Part shown: positions 1 through 8,799 of the stretch, one piece after another
Layout: the number at the start of each line of letters is the position of its first letter
Numbering within the stretch: the stretch's first letter is position 1
Origin: Clostridia bacterium
GTDB taxonomy: Bacteria; Bacillota; Clostridia; Oscillospirales; CAG-272
Reading direction: 5' to 3'
NCBI GenBank assembly: GCA_017540175.1
Contig: JAFYBN010000077.1
Location: forward strand, 1 to 52,936
DNA: 52,936 nt
The notes under the pieces: model-generated
What the model was told of the DNA's origin: nothing
The model's input: the letters and a program-made list of their open reading frames with translations, nothing else
Database searches by the model: none
Position numbers and translations under genes: made by a program

Positions 1-57
1 GCGCCCGTTCTGGACGGCCGTTCCATCATCGTGGTCGTTTCGCCGATCAAGAAATGA
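1..57 (+). CDS. infC: Translation initiation factor IF-3, C-terminal end (partial)
   Basis: Only the last 18 codons and the stop (55-57) are in the window. The reading PVLDGRSIIVVVSPIKK matches the conserved C-terminal strand of the IF-3 C domain, which binds the 30S platform and prevents premature subunit joining. The identification rests on this short tail plus the immediately following rpmI and rplT, the universal infC-rpmI-rplT order. The start lies upstream of the window. A small hairpin (CGGCA/TGCCG) lies at about 65-78 in the gap to rpmI, with no T-run, so read-through into rpmI is expected. Confidence 0.85.
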   Translation, partial: APVLDGRSIIVVVSPIKK

Positions 58-161
58 TCCGCCGGCAGTCATGCCGCACATGTGAAAGAACAATAATTAC
101 CGCGTGAACCGTTCCCGTTCGCCGCGGCATATTGATAGAATATCGAAAAGGAGACAAGAAA

Positions 162-356
162 ATGGGAAAAGTCAAAACACATAGAGCCTCAGCCAAAAGG
201 TTCTCCGTAACCGGAACCGGCAAAGTCAAAATGTTCCACAACCAGCATCGTCATAAAACCGGTCTGAAGTCCTCCAAACGGAAGAGAAATCTCCGCAAGG
301 GCGCTTACATGAGCGAAGCACTGGCCAAGAACTACAGGGCCATGATCCAGGAATAA
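162..356 (+). CDS. rpmI: 50S ribosomal protein L35
   Basis: A 64-residue, very basic protein starting MGKVKTHRASAKRF, the hallmark N-terminus of bacterial L35. Its length is the usual one. L35 is a structural protein of the large subunit. The ATG at 162 is chosen because AAGGAG at 147-152 precedes it at a good distance; an in-frame TTG at 132 would add ten non-conserved residues and lies before that Shine-Dalgarno sequence. The gene sits between infC and rplT with a 21-nt gap to rplT, so co-transcription is expected. Confidence 0.97.
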   Translation: MGKVKTHRASAKRFSVTGTGKVKMFHNQHRHKTGLKSSKRKRNLRKGAYMSEALAKNYRAMIQE

Positions 357-377
357 TCGGCAAGGGAGGATACAGAA

Positions 378-731
378 ATGGCAAGAATCAAAGGCGCAAT
401 GATGACGCGCAAGAGAAGAAATAAAGTCCTGAAGGCAGCCAAAGGCTACTGGGGAGCAAAATCGAAGCATTTCAAGATGGCTAAACAAGCCGTCATGAAG
501 AGCGGCAACTACGCATTCGCTGGCCGCAAGATGAAGAAGAGAGACTTCCGTTCTCTCTGGATCACCCGCATCTCCGCGCAGGCGAAGGTCAACGGGATGA
601 ACTATTCGACCTTTATGCACGGTCTGAAGCTCGCCGGCGTCGACCTCAACCGTAAGATGCTCGCCGAAATCGCAGTTTCCGACAAGGACGCCTTCGCGGC
701 GCTCGCCGAAACGGCAAAAGCGGCGCTTTAA
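378..731 (+). CDS. rplT: 50S ribosomal protein L20
   Basis: A 117-residue basic protein, [19 protein letters not shown] onward, full length for L20. L20 binds 23S rRNA early in large-subunit assembly and in many bacteria represses its own operon through the infC leader; that leader would be upstream of this window. AAGGGAGG at about 361-368 is the ribosome binding site. The gene is followed at once by an intrinsic terminator, so it ends the infC-rpmI-rplT operon. Confidence 0.98.
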   Translation: MARIKGAMMTRKRRNKVLKAAKGYWGAKSKHFKMAKQAVMKSGNYAFAGRKMKKRDFRSLWITRISAQAKVNGMNYSTFMHGLKLAGVDLNRKMLAEIAVSDKDAFAALAETAKAAL

Positions 732-741
732 TCGAACAATC

Positions 742-779
742 GGGGTGTTGCGGCACGGTAACACCCCTTATATTTTTAT
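742..779 (+). terminator. Intrinsic terminator after rplT
   Basis: Perfect 8-bp stem GGGGTGTT (742-749) / AACACCCC (760-767), 10-nt loop, then TTATATTTTTAT. It lies between the rplT stop and the next start and marks the end of the ribosomal-protein operon. The next gene begins almost on its T-tract, so partial read-through may drive it. Confidence 0.85.
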
Positions 780-780
780 C

Positions 781-1629
781 ATGGATCGAGAACGACTGAT
801 GAGAGAATGGCGCGCGGATTACCTGTCCTCGCGCTCAAACCCCCGCGTTGCCGCGGCGGCAAAGCTCGCGGACAAAAAGGAGCGCGAACGGCAGGCGGCC
901 TTCCTCGCCGAGGGGATCAAGCTTGCGCGGGAGGCGCTTTCCTCCGCACCCCGGTTTGTGAAGGAGATTTTTGTCTCGGAGAGCGCGGCAGAGACTTCGG
1001 AGGGCGTCCGGGCGCTCGCTTTGGAGGCGGCGGAAGCCGGCGTGCGCGTCACGCTCCTCTCCGAGCCCGCGTTTGAGAAGATTTCGACGGAGAAATCGCC
1101 CGAGGGCGTGATCGCCGCCGTCGGGTATCTGACAGAACTGCATGTCCGCGGGGATCTCTCCCGCTGGCAGGAGAACAAGCGGCTTCTGATGCTCGACGAG
1201 ATCCGCGATCCCGGCAACCTCGGCACGATCCTGCGCTCCGCGGAAGCGCTCGGCGTCCACGGCGTGATCCTGTCCCGGTGCGCGGACCTCTATCAGCCGA
1301 AGGTCGTCCGCGCGGCGATGGGGACGCTTTTCCGCCTGCCCGTATTCCTGACGGACGACGGTGAAGCCGCCGCGCAGGCGCTGAAGGCTGCGGGCAGACG
1401 GGTGCTCGCCGCGTCGCTCGGCGAACACGCGCTCACCCTCGGCTCCTACGAGATAAAGGAATCCGACTGCCCCGTCATCGGCAACGAGGGGCACGGACTC
1501 TCCACAGCGATGCTTGAGTCGGCGTCGGCGTCGGTGCGCATCCCCATGAGCGGCGGCACGGAAAGCCTCAACGCGGCGGCCGCTGCCGCTTGCTTCCTCT
1601 GGGAATACGCCCGCCGCGAGGCGAACTGA
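781..1629 (+). CDS. TrmH/SpoU-family RNA 2'-O-methyltransferase
   Basis: 282 residues. An N-terminal substrate-binding part (about 1-110, containing SRSNPRVAAAAKL and FLAEGIKLAREAL) precedes the SPOUT domain, whose three signatures are visible: DPGNLGTILRSAEALG, IGNEGHGLS and IPMSGGTESLNAAAAAA. The family methylates the 2'-OH of a rRNA or tRNA nucleotide using S-adenosylmethionine bound in a trefoil knot. The target cannot be told from sequence; the architecture resembles RlmB and TsnR-like proteins placed beside rplT in many Firmicutes. Start choice is uncertain: ATG 781 or ATG 799; neither has a strong Shine-Dalgarno sequence, and the terminator T-tract abuts 781. A GTG at 745 lies inside the terminator and is unlikely. 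Confidence 0.88.
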   Translation: MDRERLMREWRADYLSSRSNPRVAAAAKLADKKERERQAAFLAEGIKLAREALSSAPRFVKEIFVSESAAETSEGVRALALEAAEAGVRVTLLSEPAFEKISTEKSPEGVIAAVGYLTELHVRGDLSRWQENKRLLMLDEIRDPGNLGTILRSAEALGVHGVILSRCADLYQPKVVRAAMGTLFRLPVFLTDDGEAAAQALKAAGRRVLAASLGEHALTLGSYEIKESDCPVIGNEGHGLSTAMLESASASVRIPMSGGTESLNAAAAAACFLWEYARREAN

Positions 1630-1645
1630 GATACGGGAGAACACG

Positions 1646-3259
1646 ATGGAAGACGAAAGAATCTATTGGATCTGGCTGGCGGAGGCGCTCGGGCAGGGAA
1701 GCGTCGCGGCGTCCCGTCTCGTGCGGCGCTTCGGCTCTCCCCGCGCCGTGTTCGAAAACGGAGTGGGCGGGCTCGAACCCGACCATGATTTCGGCGAAGA
1801 TACGCTTGCCATGCTTCGGCAGAGGCTGCGCAAGCCCTCCCTCGAGCTCGCCTCGGGCATCCTCGCGCGGTGCGAGTCAAGGGGCATTTCCGTTCTGACC
1901 TTCGAGTCGGAGGAATATCCCGCCCCGCTTAGAACCCTGCGCGATTTCCCCCTGGTGCTCTACACCGTCGGGAAGCTGCCGGACTGCTCGTCCCGCCTGC
2001 TCACCGCGTGCGTCGGCACGAGAAAGATGACGGATTACGGCAGACGTGTCGCCTATTCCCTCGGCGCCGGGCTGGCGTTCGGCGGCGCGGTCGTCGTCAG
2101 CGGAATGGCGCTCGGCGCGGACAGCATGGCGCTCATCGGCGCGCTGGACGCGGGCGGGCAGGTCATCGCCGTGCTCGGCTCGGGCGTCGACGTGGTCTAT
2201 CCCGCCGATCACCGGGAGATCTACCGCCAGATCGCGCGCGCCGGAGCGGTCATTTCGGAATATCCGCCGGGCTCGCCGCCCGTCGGCAGTCATTTTCCCG
2301 TCCGCAACCGCATCATGAGCGGGCTGTCGGACGCGACGGTCGTGGTCGAGGCTCCGCAGGGAAGCGGCGCGCTCATCACGGCGAAGCACGCCGTAGAGCA
2401 GGGCAGGGTGATTTTCGCGGTCCCCGGCAACGTGGGAGATCCCGGCGCAGAGGGCACGAACGCCCTGATCCGGGATATCGCGCTCCCCGCGCTCTGCGCG
2501 GAGGACATTCTCAGCGAGTTTTCGCGGCTGTACGAAAAGACCGTGAGCGTCGACACGTGCCACGCGGCGATGCGCGATCTCGATCTTGACGCGCTGTCCT
2601 TTGCCGCCATGAACCGCGCCCGCGTCGGCACGGGAGGCAGGAGCAATCTCTACGGCAGGGGCTCGCTCGGCGGACGGGCGAGCGACTTCAAGGTCTCACC
2701 GCGTGAAGAGGCGGATCGGAAATTCAGAAAGGCGCACGAAGGCGGCAGCGCCGCACAAGCCCTCCCGAAGGACTCCGAAAAGCCGCAGCCCGCCGCCGGG
2801 GAAACTCCGAAACCGGAGAGAACGAAGGCAGAACCCGCGCCCGCGCCGAAGCCCGCCGGGGAAACTCCGAAACCGGAGAAAACGAAGACGGAACCCGCGC
2901 CCGCGCCGAAGCGGACCGAAAAGAAGGAGGGAGAGACCTCCCGCGGGGCCGTCCGCGCTTCTCAAAAAGAAAAAGTTTTTGAGAAAAGTGAAGAACAGAG
3001 TGTAAATTCCGGCGAAAACTTCGTTCCGGCGAAGAAAATAGAGCTGGATATGCTTGATGAAAGCGAAATCAAGGTATATAATAAGATGAAACCATCCGTC
3101 CCCTGCCTCCCCGACGAGCTGGTGGACGCGGAGTTTTCGATCAGCTCGGTCATGTCCGCCCTCACGGTCCTCGAAATGGCGGGCGCGGTGGAGTCCGGCG
3201 GAGGCGGGTATTTCATGCGCGTCTCACCCGACGACCTCGCCGAGTCCCCGAACGACTGA
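1646..3259 (+). CDS. dprA: DNA-processing protein DprA (Smf) with long charged linker
   Basis: DprA binds incoming single-stranded DNA in natural transformation and loads RecA. 537 residues, against roughly 290-370 usually. An N-terminal SAM-like part (1-60) is followed by the Rossmann-like core (about 95-310) with VGTRKMTDYGR, VVSGMALGADSMA, VLGSGVDVVYP, FPVRNRIMSGL and VVVEAPQGSGALITA. Residues about 355-460 are a Pro/Lys/Glu-rich linker with a 20-residue tandem duplication. A DprA winged-helix C-terminus (about 465-537) follows. The core is intact, so the gene looks functional. It lies 16 nt after the methyltransferase and upstream of topA. The linker and C-terminal coding DNA is AT-rich relative to its surroundings and holds a palindrome and a promoter-like sequence, listed separately. 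Confidence 0.95.
   Translation: MEDERIYWIWLAEALGQGSVAASRLVRRFGSPRAVFENGVGGLEPDHDFGEDTLAMLRQRLRKPSLELASGILARCESRGISVLTFESEEYPAPLRTLRDFPLVLYTVGKLPDCSSRLLTACVGTRKMTDYGRRVAYSLGAGLAFGGAVVVSGMALGADSMALIGALDAGGQVIAVLGSGVDVVYPADHREIYRQIARAGAVISEYPPGSPPVGSHFPVRNRIMSGLSDATVVVEAPQGSGALITAKHAVEQGRVIFAVPGNVGDPGAEGTNALIRDIALPALCAEDILSEFSRLYEKTVSVDTCHAAMRDLDLDALSFAAMNRARVGTGGRSNLYGRGSLGGRASDFKVSPREEADRKFRKAHEGGSAAQALPKDSEKPQPAAGETPKPERTKAEPAPAPKPAGETPKPEKTKTEPAPAPKRTEKKEGETSRGAVRASQKEKVFEKSEEQSVNSGENFVPAKKIELDMLDESEIKVYNKMKPSVPCLPDELVDAEFSISSVMSALTVLEMAGAVESGGGGYFMRVSPDDLAESPND
2794..2911 (+). repeat. 60-bp tandem duplication inside dprA linker
   Basis: Two adjacent 60-bp units, in frame, encode nearly the same 20 residues (GETPKPE-TK-EPAPAPK). 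They differ at only a few bases, so the duplication is recent. It expands a disordered linker and leaves the DprA fold untouched. Confidence 0.9.
2959..2985. repeat. Perfect AT-rich palindrome within dprA
   Basis: TTCTCAAAAA (2959-2968), 7-nt loop, TTTTTGAGAA (2976-2985): a perfect 10-bp inverted repeat of A/T-rich sequence inside a GC-rich gene, in the linker just before the winged-helix domain. It is in frame (SQKEKVFEK). It may be a small inserted repeat or a transcription attenuator within the gene. Confidence 0.75.
3054..3082 (+). promoter_or_regulatory. Candidate intragenic sigma-A promoter for topA operon
   Basis: TTGATG (3054-3059), 17-nt spacer, TATAAT (3077-3082), lying in the last 200 bases of dprA and about 240 bases before topA. 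Only one base differs from each of the two consensus boxes combined. The same bases encode conserved DprA sequence (LDESEIKVYNK), so chance is possible. Confidence 0.5.
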
Positions 3260-3322
3260 ACGGGACACAGACCGATCCCTCAAACAACGGAAACATTCTA
3301 CGGAAGGAAACACAGCCTGAGC

Positions 3323-5599
3323 ATGACAAACCTCGTGATAATGGAATCTCCCCCGAAGGCGAACACCGTCAAGAGCTATCTCGGCTCGTCCTATAAGGTC
3401 GTCGCGTCCAAGGGGCATATCCGCGATCTGCCGAAATCGACGCTCGGCATCGACATCGACAACGGCTTTGAAGCGCATTATATCAACATCCGCGGGAAGG
3501 GCGACCTCATCCGCGATCTGAAAAAGGAAGTCAAAAACGCCGACCGCGTCTTCCTTGCGACCGACCCCGACCGCGAGGGCGAGGCGATCGCGTGGCACCT
3601 CGTGGCGGCGCTGGACATCCCGGCCGACAAGGTGAAGCGCGTGACGTTCAACGCGGTCACGAAAAGCGTCGTGAAGGAGTCCATCAAGCACCCCCGCGAC
3701 ATCGACATGAACGTCGTCAACGCCCAGCAGACGCGGCGTCTTCTCGACCGCATCGTGGGCTACAAGCTCTCCCCCTTCCTCTGGAAGACGGTGAAGAGCG
3801 GGCTCTCGGCGGGACGGGTGCAGTCCGTGGCGACGCGCATCATCGTCGACCGGGAGAACGAGATCCGCGCCTTTGAGCCGAAGGAATACTGGACGATCGA
3901 GGCGACCCTCGCCGCACCCGACGGCAGGACCTTTGAGGCGAAATTCTTCGGTACGGCGGGCTCGGAGGAAAAAACCGAACTCACCTGCGAGGCGGACGCG
4001 AAGAAGGTGTACAACGCGGTGCTCGGCAAGCGCTTTGAAGTCACCGACATCCGCCGCGGCAAGAAGCTCAAGAGCCCCGCGCCGCCCTTTACCACCTCCA
4101 CGCTTCAGCAGGAGGCGTCCCGCAAGCTGAATTTCCAGTCCCAGCGCACCATGCGCGTCGCGCAGGAGCTTTACGAAGGCGTCAACGTCGGCTCGGAATT
4201 CGGCGGCGCGCAGGGTCTCATCACCTATATGCGTACCGACTCCCTCCGCATCTCCGACGAGGCGCGCGACGCGGCGAAGGACTATATCGTCAAAAAATAC
4301 GGAACGGAATACTACCCCGAAACCGCCCGCGTATATCGCTCCAAGGCGAACGCGCAGGACGCCCACGAGGCGATCCGTCCGTCCGGGGCGATGCTTGAGC
4401 CCCAGCTCATCCGCAAGCAGCTCACGCCCGATCAGTACCGTCTTTACAAGCTCATCTGGGACCGCTTCATCGCGAGCCAGATGGAGTCCGCGGAGCTCTC
4501 CACGATGCAGACCGACCTCGAGGCGGGCGGGTATCTCTTCCGCTCGAGCGGCTACACCGTGAAGTTCCCCGGCTATATGGCGCTGTACGAGGAATCGACG
4601 GACGACAGGAATCCGGACGACGAAAAGAGCGCCCGTCTGCCCGTGCTGAATCAGGGCGATCTGCTCGACGCGCGGGAAATCACCCCGAACCAGCACTTCA
4701 CCGAGCCCCCGCCGCGCTACACCGAGGCGTCGCTCGTGAAGCTGCTCGAGGAAAAGGGCATCGGCCGTCCGAGCACCTATACCACCATCATCACCACCAT
4801 CGTGTCCCGCGGGTATGTGAAGCGCGAGGGCAAATCCCTCGTCCCCACCCCGCTCGGCGAGGTGACGACCCGCCTCATCTGCGAGAACTTCCCGGACATC
4901 GCGGACTCGAAGTTCACGGCGCAGATGGAGGACCGCCTCGACGACATCGAAAACGGCAAGAACAATATGCTCGACGTGCTGAACGGCTTTTACGGCAATT
5001 TCTCCGAGGAGCTGGACCGCGCGCTCGGCAGCGTGGGCGCGCGCGAGGTCGAGGTCCCCGCGGAGGAGACCGACATCATCTGCGAAAAATGCGGCAGCCG
5101 GATGGTCGTCAAGAACGGGCGCTACGGCAAATTCGCCGCGTGCCCCAATTATCCGGCGTGCAAGAACACCAAGCCCCTCGCGAAAACCACGGAAGGGCTC
5201 GTGGAGAAAAAGGTCGAGATCGCGGACGAGAAATGCGAGCTCTGCGGCGCGGACATGATCCTGCGCTCCGGGCGCTTCGGCAGCTTTTACGCCTGCTCCC
5301 GCTATCCCGCCTGCAAGAACACGAGACAGAAGGTCCGCTCCCTCGGCGTGAAATGCCCGGAATGCGGCGCACAGCTCGTGACGAAGCTCGGCAAGAACCG
5401 GACGGTCTTTTACAGTTGCTCCCGCTACCCGGAATGCAAATTCTCCTCGTGGGATCTGCCAACGAACGAGAAGTGCCCGAGCTGCGGCGGCATGCTCTAC
5501 CGCAAAAAAGGAAAGAACCAGCTCGTCTGCAAGACGGAGGGCTGCGGCTATAAAGCGGACCTTCCCGCAGAGCCGGAGCCGGACGGAGAGAACGAATGA
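3323..5599 (+). CDS. topA: DNA topoisomerase I (type IA)
   Basis: Relaxes negative supercoils by cutting one strand through a 5'-phosphotyrosine. 758 residues. The Toprim domain holds Glu8 (VIMESPPK) and the DxDxE triad Asp81-Asp83-Glu85 (ATDPDREGE). The active-site tyrosine is Tyr302 in ITYMRTDS. The C-terminus (about 585-750) carries four zinc-ribbon units: CEKC...CPNYPAC, CELC...CSRYPAC, CPEC...CSRYPEC and CPSC...CKTEGC. The last ends in a CxxxxC variant. Many bacterial enzymes have three such ribbons, so this one is at the long end. The ATG at 3323 follows GGAAGG at about 3302-3307 with rather long spacing. The stop overlaps the trmFO start as ATGA, implying translational coupling. Confidence 0.98.
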   Translation: MTNLVIMESPPKANTVKSYLGSSYKVVASKGHIRDLPKSTLGIDIDNGFEAHYINIRGKGDLIRDLKKEVKNADRVFLATDPDREGEAIAWHLVAALDIPADKVKRVTFNAVTKSVVKESIKHPRDIDMNVVNAQQTRRLLDRIVGYKLSPFLWKTVKSGLSAGRVQSVATRIIVDRENEIRAFEPKEYWTIEATLAAPDGRTFEAKFFGTAGSEEKTELTCEADAKKVYNAVLGKRFEVTDIRRGKKLKSPAPPFTTSTLQQEASRKLNFQSQRTMRVAQELYEGVNVGSEFGGAQGLITYMRTDSLRISDEARDAAKDYIVKKYGTEYYPETARVYRSKANAQDAHEAIRPSGAMLEPQLIRKQLTPDQYRLYKLIWDRFIASQMESAELSTMQTDLEAGGYLFRSSGYTVKFPGYMALYEESTDDRNPDDEKSARLPVLNQGDLLDAREITPNQHFTEPPPRYTEASLVKLLEEKGIGRPSTYTTIITTIVSRGYVKREGKSLVPTPLGEVTTRLICENFPDIADSKFTAQMEDRLDDIENGKNNMLDVLNGFYGNFSEELDRALGSVGAREVEVPAEETDIICEKCGSRMVVKNGRYGKFAACPNYPACKNTKPLAKTTEGLVEKKVEIADEKCELCGADMILRSGRFGSFYACSRYPACKNTRQKVRSLGVKCPECGAQLVTKLGKNRTVFYSCSRYPECKFSSWDLPTNEKCPSCGGMLYRKKGKNQLVCKTEGCGYKADLPAEPEPDGENE

Positions 5600-6990
5600 G
5601 CGCCCTCGGCCCGGACGGAGGCGTCCTCATCGTCGGGGCGGGGCTCGCGGGCTGCGAGGCGGCATGGCAGGCGGCAAAGCGCGGCGTGAAGGTGCGGCTC
5701 TGTGAAATGAAGCCGGAGAAGAAATCGCCCGCCCACCGCGCGGACACTTATGCCGAGCTCGTCTGCTCCAACTCCCTGCGCTCGAATGAGCTGACCAACG
5801 GCGTCGGTCTTCTGAAGGAAGAACTGCGCCGCTTGGGCTCGCTCATCATGGAAGCCGCCGACGCGACGAGAGTGGCGGCGGGCGGCGCGCTCGCGGTCGA
5901 CCGGGAGCGCTTCTCGGCGTATATCACCGAAAAGATCCGCTCGTCCCCGAACATCGAAATCGTCCCCGGCGAGGTGACACAGCTGCCCGCCGAGGGCGTG
6001 CGGATCATCGCGACCGGACCCCTCACGTCCGACGCGCTCGCGGAGAAAATCTCAGAGCTCGTCGGCGGGAAAAGCCTTTATTTCTACGACGCCGCCGCGC
6101 CCATCGTGGACGCGGAGAGCGTCGACATGACGAAAGCCTTTTTCGCCTCCCGCTACGGCAAGGGAGGCGCGGACTACATCAACTGCCCCATGACCGAGCC
6201 GGAATACAAGGCGTTTTACGACGCCCTGATCCACGCCGAGGAAGCCGAGCTCCACGATTTCGAGAAAGGAGAGAGGCTGAAGGTCTTCGAGGGATGCATG
6301 CCCGTGGAGATCATGGCACGGCGGGGCGAGGACACGCTCCGCTTCGGTCCCATGAAGCCCGTCGGCATCCGGCATCCCGTGACGGGGAAGGAATTCTACG
6401 CCGTCGTACAGCTCAGACGGGAAAACGAAGCCGGGACGATGTACAACCTCGTCGGCTTCCAGACCCACCTGACCTGGGGCGAACAGCGGCGCGTCTTCCG
6501 GATGATCCCGGGGCTCGAGAACGCGGAATTTCTGCGCTACGGCGTGATGCACCGCAACACCTTCCTCTGCTCGCCCGAGCTTCTGGAAGCGGATTATTCC
6601 CTCCGCACGGACCGCAGTCTTTTTTTCGCCGGTCAGATGACGGGGGTGGAAGGCTATATCGAGTCTGCCGCGTCCGGCTTTGCGGCGGGTGTCAGCGCGG
6701 CAAGCCGCGCGCGGGGCGGGGAGCCGTATTTCTTCCCGGAAACGACCATGATCGGCGCGATGGCGGCATACGTCTCGCGCGGGGACAAGACGGCGTTCCA
6801 GCCCATGAACGCGAATTTCGGCGTCATGCCGCCCCTTGAAAAGCGCGTGAAGGGCGGAAAGAGACTTCGGAACGAGGCGCTGGCAAACCGCGCCCTCGGA
6901 GAGATCGACCGGATCGTCTCGGAGAACGGATGGGACGGCGCGGGAGCGGACCGCGAGGGAGCGGGACTGTCTGACGGGAGAGAATCATGA
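5596..6990 (+). CDS. trmFO: Methylenetetrahydrofolate-tRNA-(uracil-54 C5)-methyltransferase TrmFO
   Basis: Folate/FAD-dependent enzyme that forms ribothymidine at position 54 of tRNA in most Gram-positive bacteria. 464 residues. The FAD-binding GxGxxG is [11 protein letters not shown] near residue 12; the TrmFO signatures [15 protein letters not shown] and [12 protein letters not shown] follow; [14 protein letters not shown] lies toward the C-terminus. It overlaps topA and plsX by 4 nt at each end (ATGA), so the three genes form one tightly coupled transcription unit. Confidence 0.96.
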   Translation: MSALGPDGGVLIVGAGLAGCEAAWQAAKRGVKVRLCEMKPEKKSPAHRADTYAELVCSNSLRSNELTNGVGLLKEELRRLGSLIMEAADATRVAAGGALAVDRERFSAYITEKIRSSPNIEIVPGEVTQLPAEGVRIIATGPLTSDALAEKISELVGGKSLYFYDAAAPIVDAESVDMTKAFFASRYGKGGADYINCPMTEPEYKAFYDALIHAEEAELHDFEKGERLKVFEGCMPVEIMARRGEDTLRFGPMKPVGIRHPVTGKEFYAVVQLRRENEAGTMYNLVGFQTHLTWGEQRRVFRMIPGLENAEFLRYGVMHRNTFLCSPELLEADYSLRTDRSLFFAGQMTGVEGYIESAASGFAAGVSAASRARGGEPYFFPETTMIGAMAAYVSRGDKTAFQPMNANFGVMPPLEKRVKGGKRLRNEALANRALGEIDRIVSENGWDGAGADREGAGLSDGRES

Positions 6991-8006
6991 ACATTATCAT
7001 TGACGCAATGGGCGGGGACAACGCGCCGGACGAAATCGTCCGCGGCGCCGCTCTCGTCCTGAAAGAAACAAAAATCAAGCTCACGCTCGTCGGCGACCGG
7101 GAGAGGATCGAATCCTGCTTCGCACAGTGCGGCGCGGATCCCCGCATGGCGGAGATCGTGCACACCTCCGTCGCGGTCTCGATGGACGACGACCCGATGT
7201 GTGTCGTGCGCGCCAAAAAGGATTCCTCGATGGGAACGGGACTGCACCTCCTCAAGGAAAGAGGGGACGCCATGGTCTCCGCCGGGAATACCGGCGCGCT
7301 TCACCTCGGCTCGTCCCTGATCGTGCGCTCCATCAAGGGCGTGCAGCGGGCGGGCATCGCGACGGTGCTTCCGTTCGTGCGTCCCGTGCTGCTGCTCGAT
7401 TCCGGCGCGAACGTCAACGTCACCGCCGAATACCTCGCGCAGTGGGCGATCATGGGCTCGATCTACATGAAAAACGTGCTCGGCGTCGAAAAACCGACGG
7501 TCGGGCTTCTCAACAACGGCACGGAGGATCACAAGGGCACGCAGATCGAAATCGACGCGTACCGAAAGCTCTCTTCGATGGAGAACATCCGCTTCATCGG
7601 AAACGTCGAAGGCAAGGACCTTCCGTTCGCGCCCTGCGACGTGCTCGTGACCGACGGCTTTACCGGAAACATCGCCTTAAAGCTCATCGAAGGCATGGCA
7701 AAATTCTTCTTCGGCAATCTCAAGACCCTGTACAGCAAAAACGCCGCGACAAAGCTTTCCTTCCTCGCCATGAAGGACGGGCTCAAGCGGATGAAGAACG
7801 ATTTCGACGCCTCCGAATACGGCGGAGCGCCCCTGCTCGGGCTGGCGAAGCCCGTAATCAAGGCGCACGGAAGCTCGGACGCGCGGGCGATCTTCAACGC
7901 CGTCCGTCAGGCGGAGGCGTTCGTGCGGACCGGCGTGACCGATCAGATCTCGGAGCAGCTGCGGGTCTATCGCGAAGCGGACGCGCAAGCCGAGGAAAGC
8001 AAGTAA
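6987..8006 (+). CDS. plsX: Phosphate acyltransferase PlsX
   Basis: Converts acyl-ACP and phosphate to acyl-phosphate, the donor for PlsY in the first step of phospholipid synthesis; a peripheral membrane enzyme. 339 residues, usual length, starting [18 protein letters not shown], the family signature. Other conserved stretches are [13 protein letters not shown] and [16 protein letters not shown]. It starts by ATGA overlap with trmFO. In many Firmicutes fabD, fabG and acpP lie between plsX and rnc; here rnc follows 16 nt later with no acyl-carrier gene between. Confidence 0.97.
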   Translation: MNIIIDAMGGDNAPDEIVRGAALVLKETKIKLTLVGDRERIESCFAQCGADPRMAEIVHTSVAVSMDDDPMCVVRAKKDSSMGTGLHLLKERGDAMVSAGNTGALHLGSSLIVRSIKGVQRAGIATVLPFVRPVLLLDSGANVNVTAEYLAQWAIMGSIYMKNVLGVEKPTVGLLNNGTEDHKGTQIEIDAYRKLSSMENIRFIGNVEGKDLPFAPCDVLVTDGFTGNIALKLIEGMAKFFFGNLKTLYSKNAATKLSFLAMKDGLKRMKNDFDASEYGGAPLLGLAKPVIKAHGSSDARAIFNAVRQAEAFVRTGVTDQISEQLRVYREADAQAEESK

Positions 8007-8022
8007 GACGGGAGGTCGACCG

Positions 8023-8766
8023 ATGTTGAACCACGACGAGCCGAGAGATTCGAGAGAGCTTGAAGAAAAGATCGGCTATCAGTTTCAGAATCAGGAGCTT
8101 CTCAGGGAGGCTCTCACGCATTCGTCCTATCACAACGAAATGAAGGGAAAGGGAGAGCGGGCGGCGTTCAACGAACGGCTCGAGTTCCTCGGGGATTCCG
8201 TGCTTTCCGTCATCGTCTCTTCCTATCTTTTCGAGCGCTACCGCGCGAAGCAGGAGGGCGACCTCACGAAGATCCGCGCGGCGGTCGTGTGCGAAAAGGC
8301 GCTGTCCAAATACGCGGGCGAGATCGGGCTCGGGGAGTACATGTACCTCGGGCACGGCGAGATCATGAACGCGGGACGCCGCCGTCCCTCGATCACCGCG
8401 GACGCCTTCGAGGCGCTGCTCGCCGCCATGTATCTCGATTCCGGGGAGTCCTTCGAGAGCGGACGCCGCTTTGTTCTCCCCTTTGTGGAGCGGGAGATCG
8501 CGGAGGTGCTGAAAAACGGCGTCTTCATGGATTACAAAACATCCCTCCAGCAGCTCGTCCAGCAGGCGGGCGGGGAGGTCCTCGAATACATCCTCGTCGG
8601 CGAGGAGGGTCCGGATCACGACAAGGTCTTTTCCGTCGAGGCGCGGCTGAATTCCAACGTGGTCGGGCGCGGCGCGGGCAAGACCAAGCGCGAGGCGGAG
8701 CAGAAGGCGGCGCGGGAGGCGCTGATTCTGTTCGGCGAAGTGGAGGACGGATTCGGGAATGAATGA
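8023..8766 (+). CDS. rnc: Ribonuclease III
   Basis: Double-strand-specific endoribonuclease that processes rRNA precursors and some mRNAs. 247 residues. The catalytic domain (about 10-155) has the signature NERLEFLGDSVLS and the later metal-binding stretch ITADAFEALLAAMYLD. A double-stranded-RNA-binding domain (about 165-240) ends in KTKREAEQKAAREAL. It sits between plsX and smc as in other Firmicutes. GGGAGG just upstream serves the ATG at 8023. Confidence 0.97.
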   Translation: MLNHDEPRDSRELEEKIGYQFQNQELLREALTHSSYHNEMKGKGERAAFNERLEFLGDSVLSVIVSSYLFERYRAKQEGDLTKIRAAVVCEKALSKYAGEIGLGEYMYLGHGEIMNAGRRRPSITADAFEALLAAMYLDSGESFESGRRFVLPFVEREIAEVLKNGVFMDYKTSLQQLVQQAGGEVLEYILVGEEGPDHDKVFSVEARLNSNVVGRGAGKTKREAEQKAAREALILFGEVEDGFGNE

Positions 8767-8799
8767 CAGAACATCCCATAAAGGAGAAATTCAGTCCGG

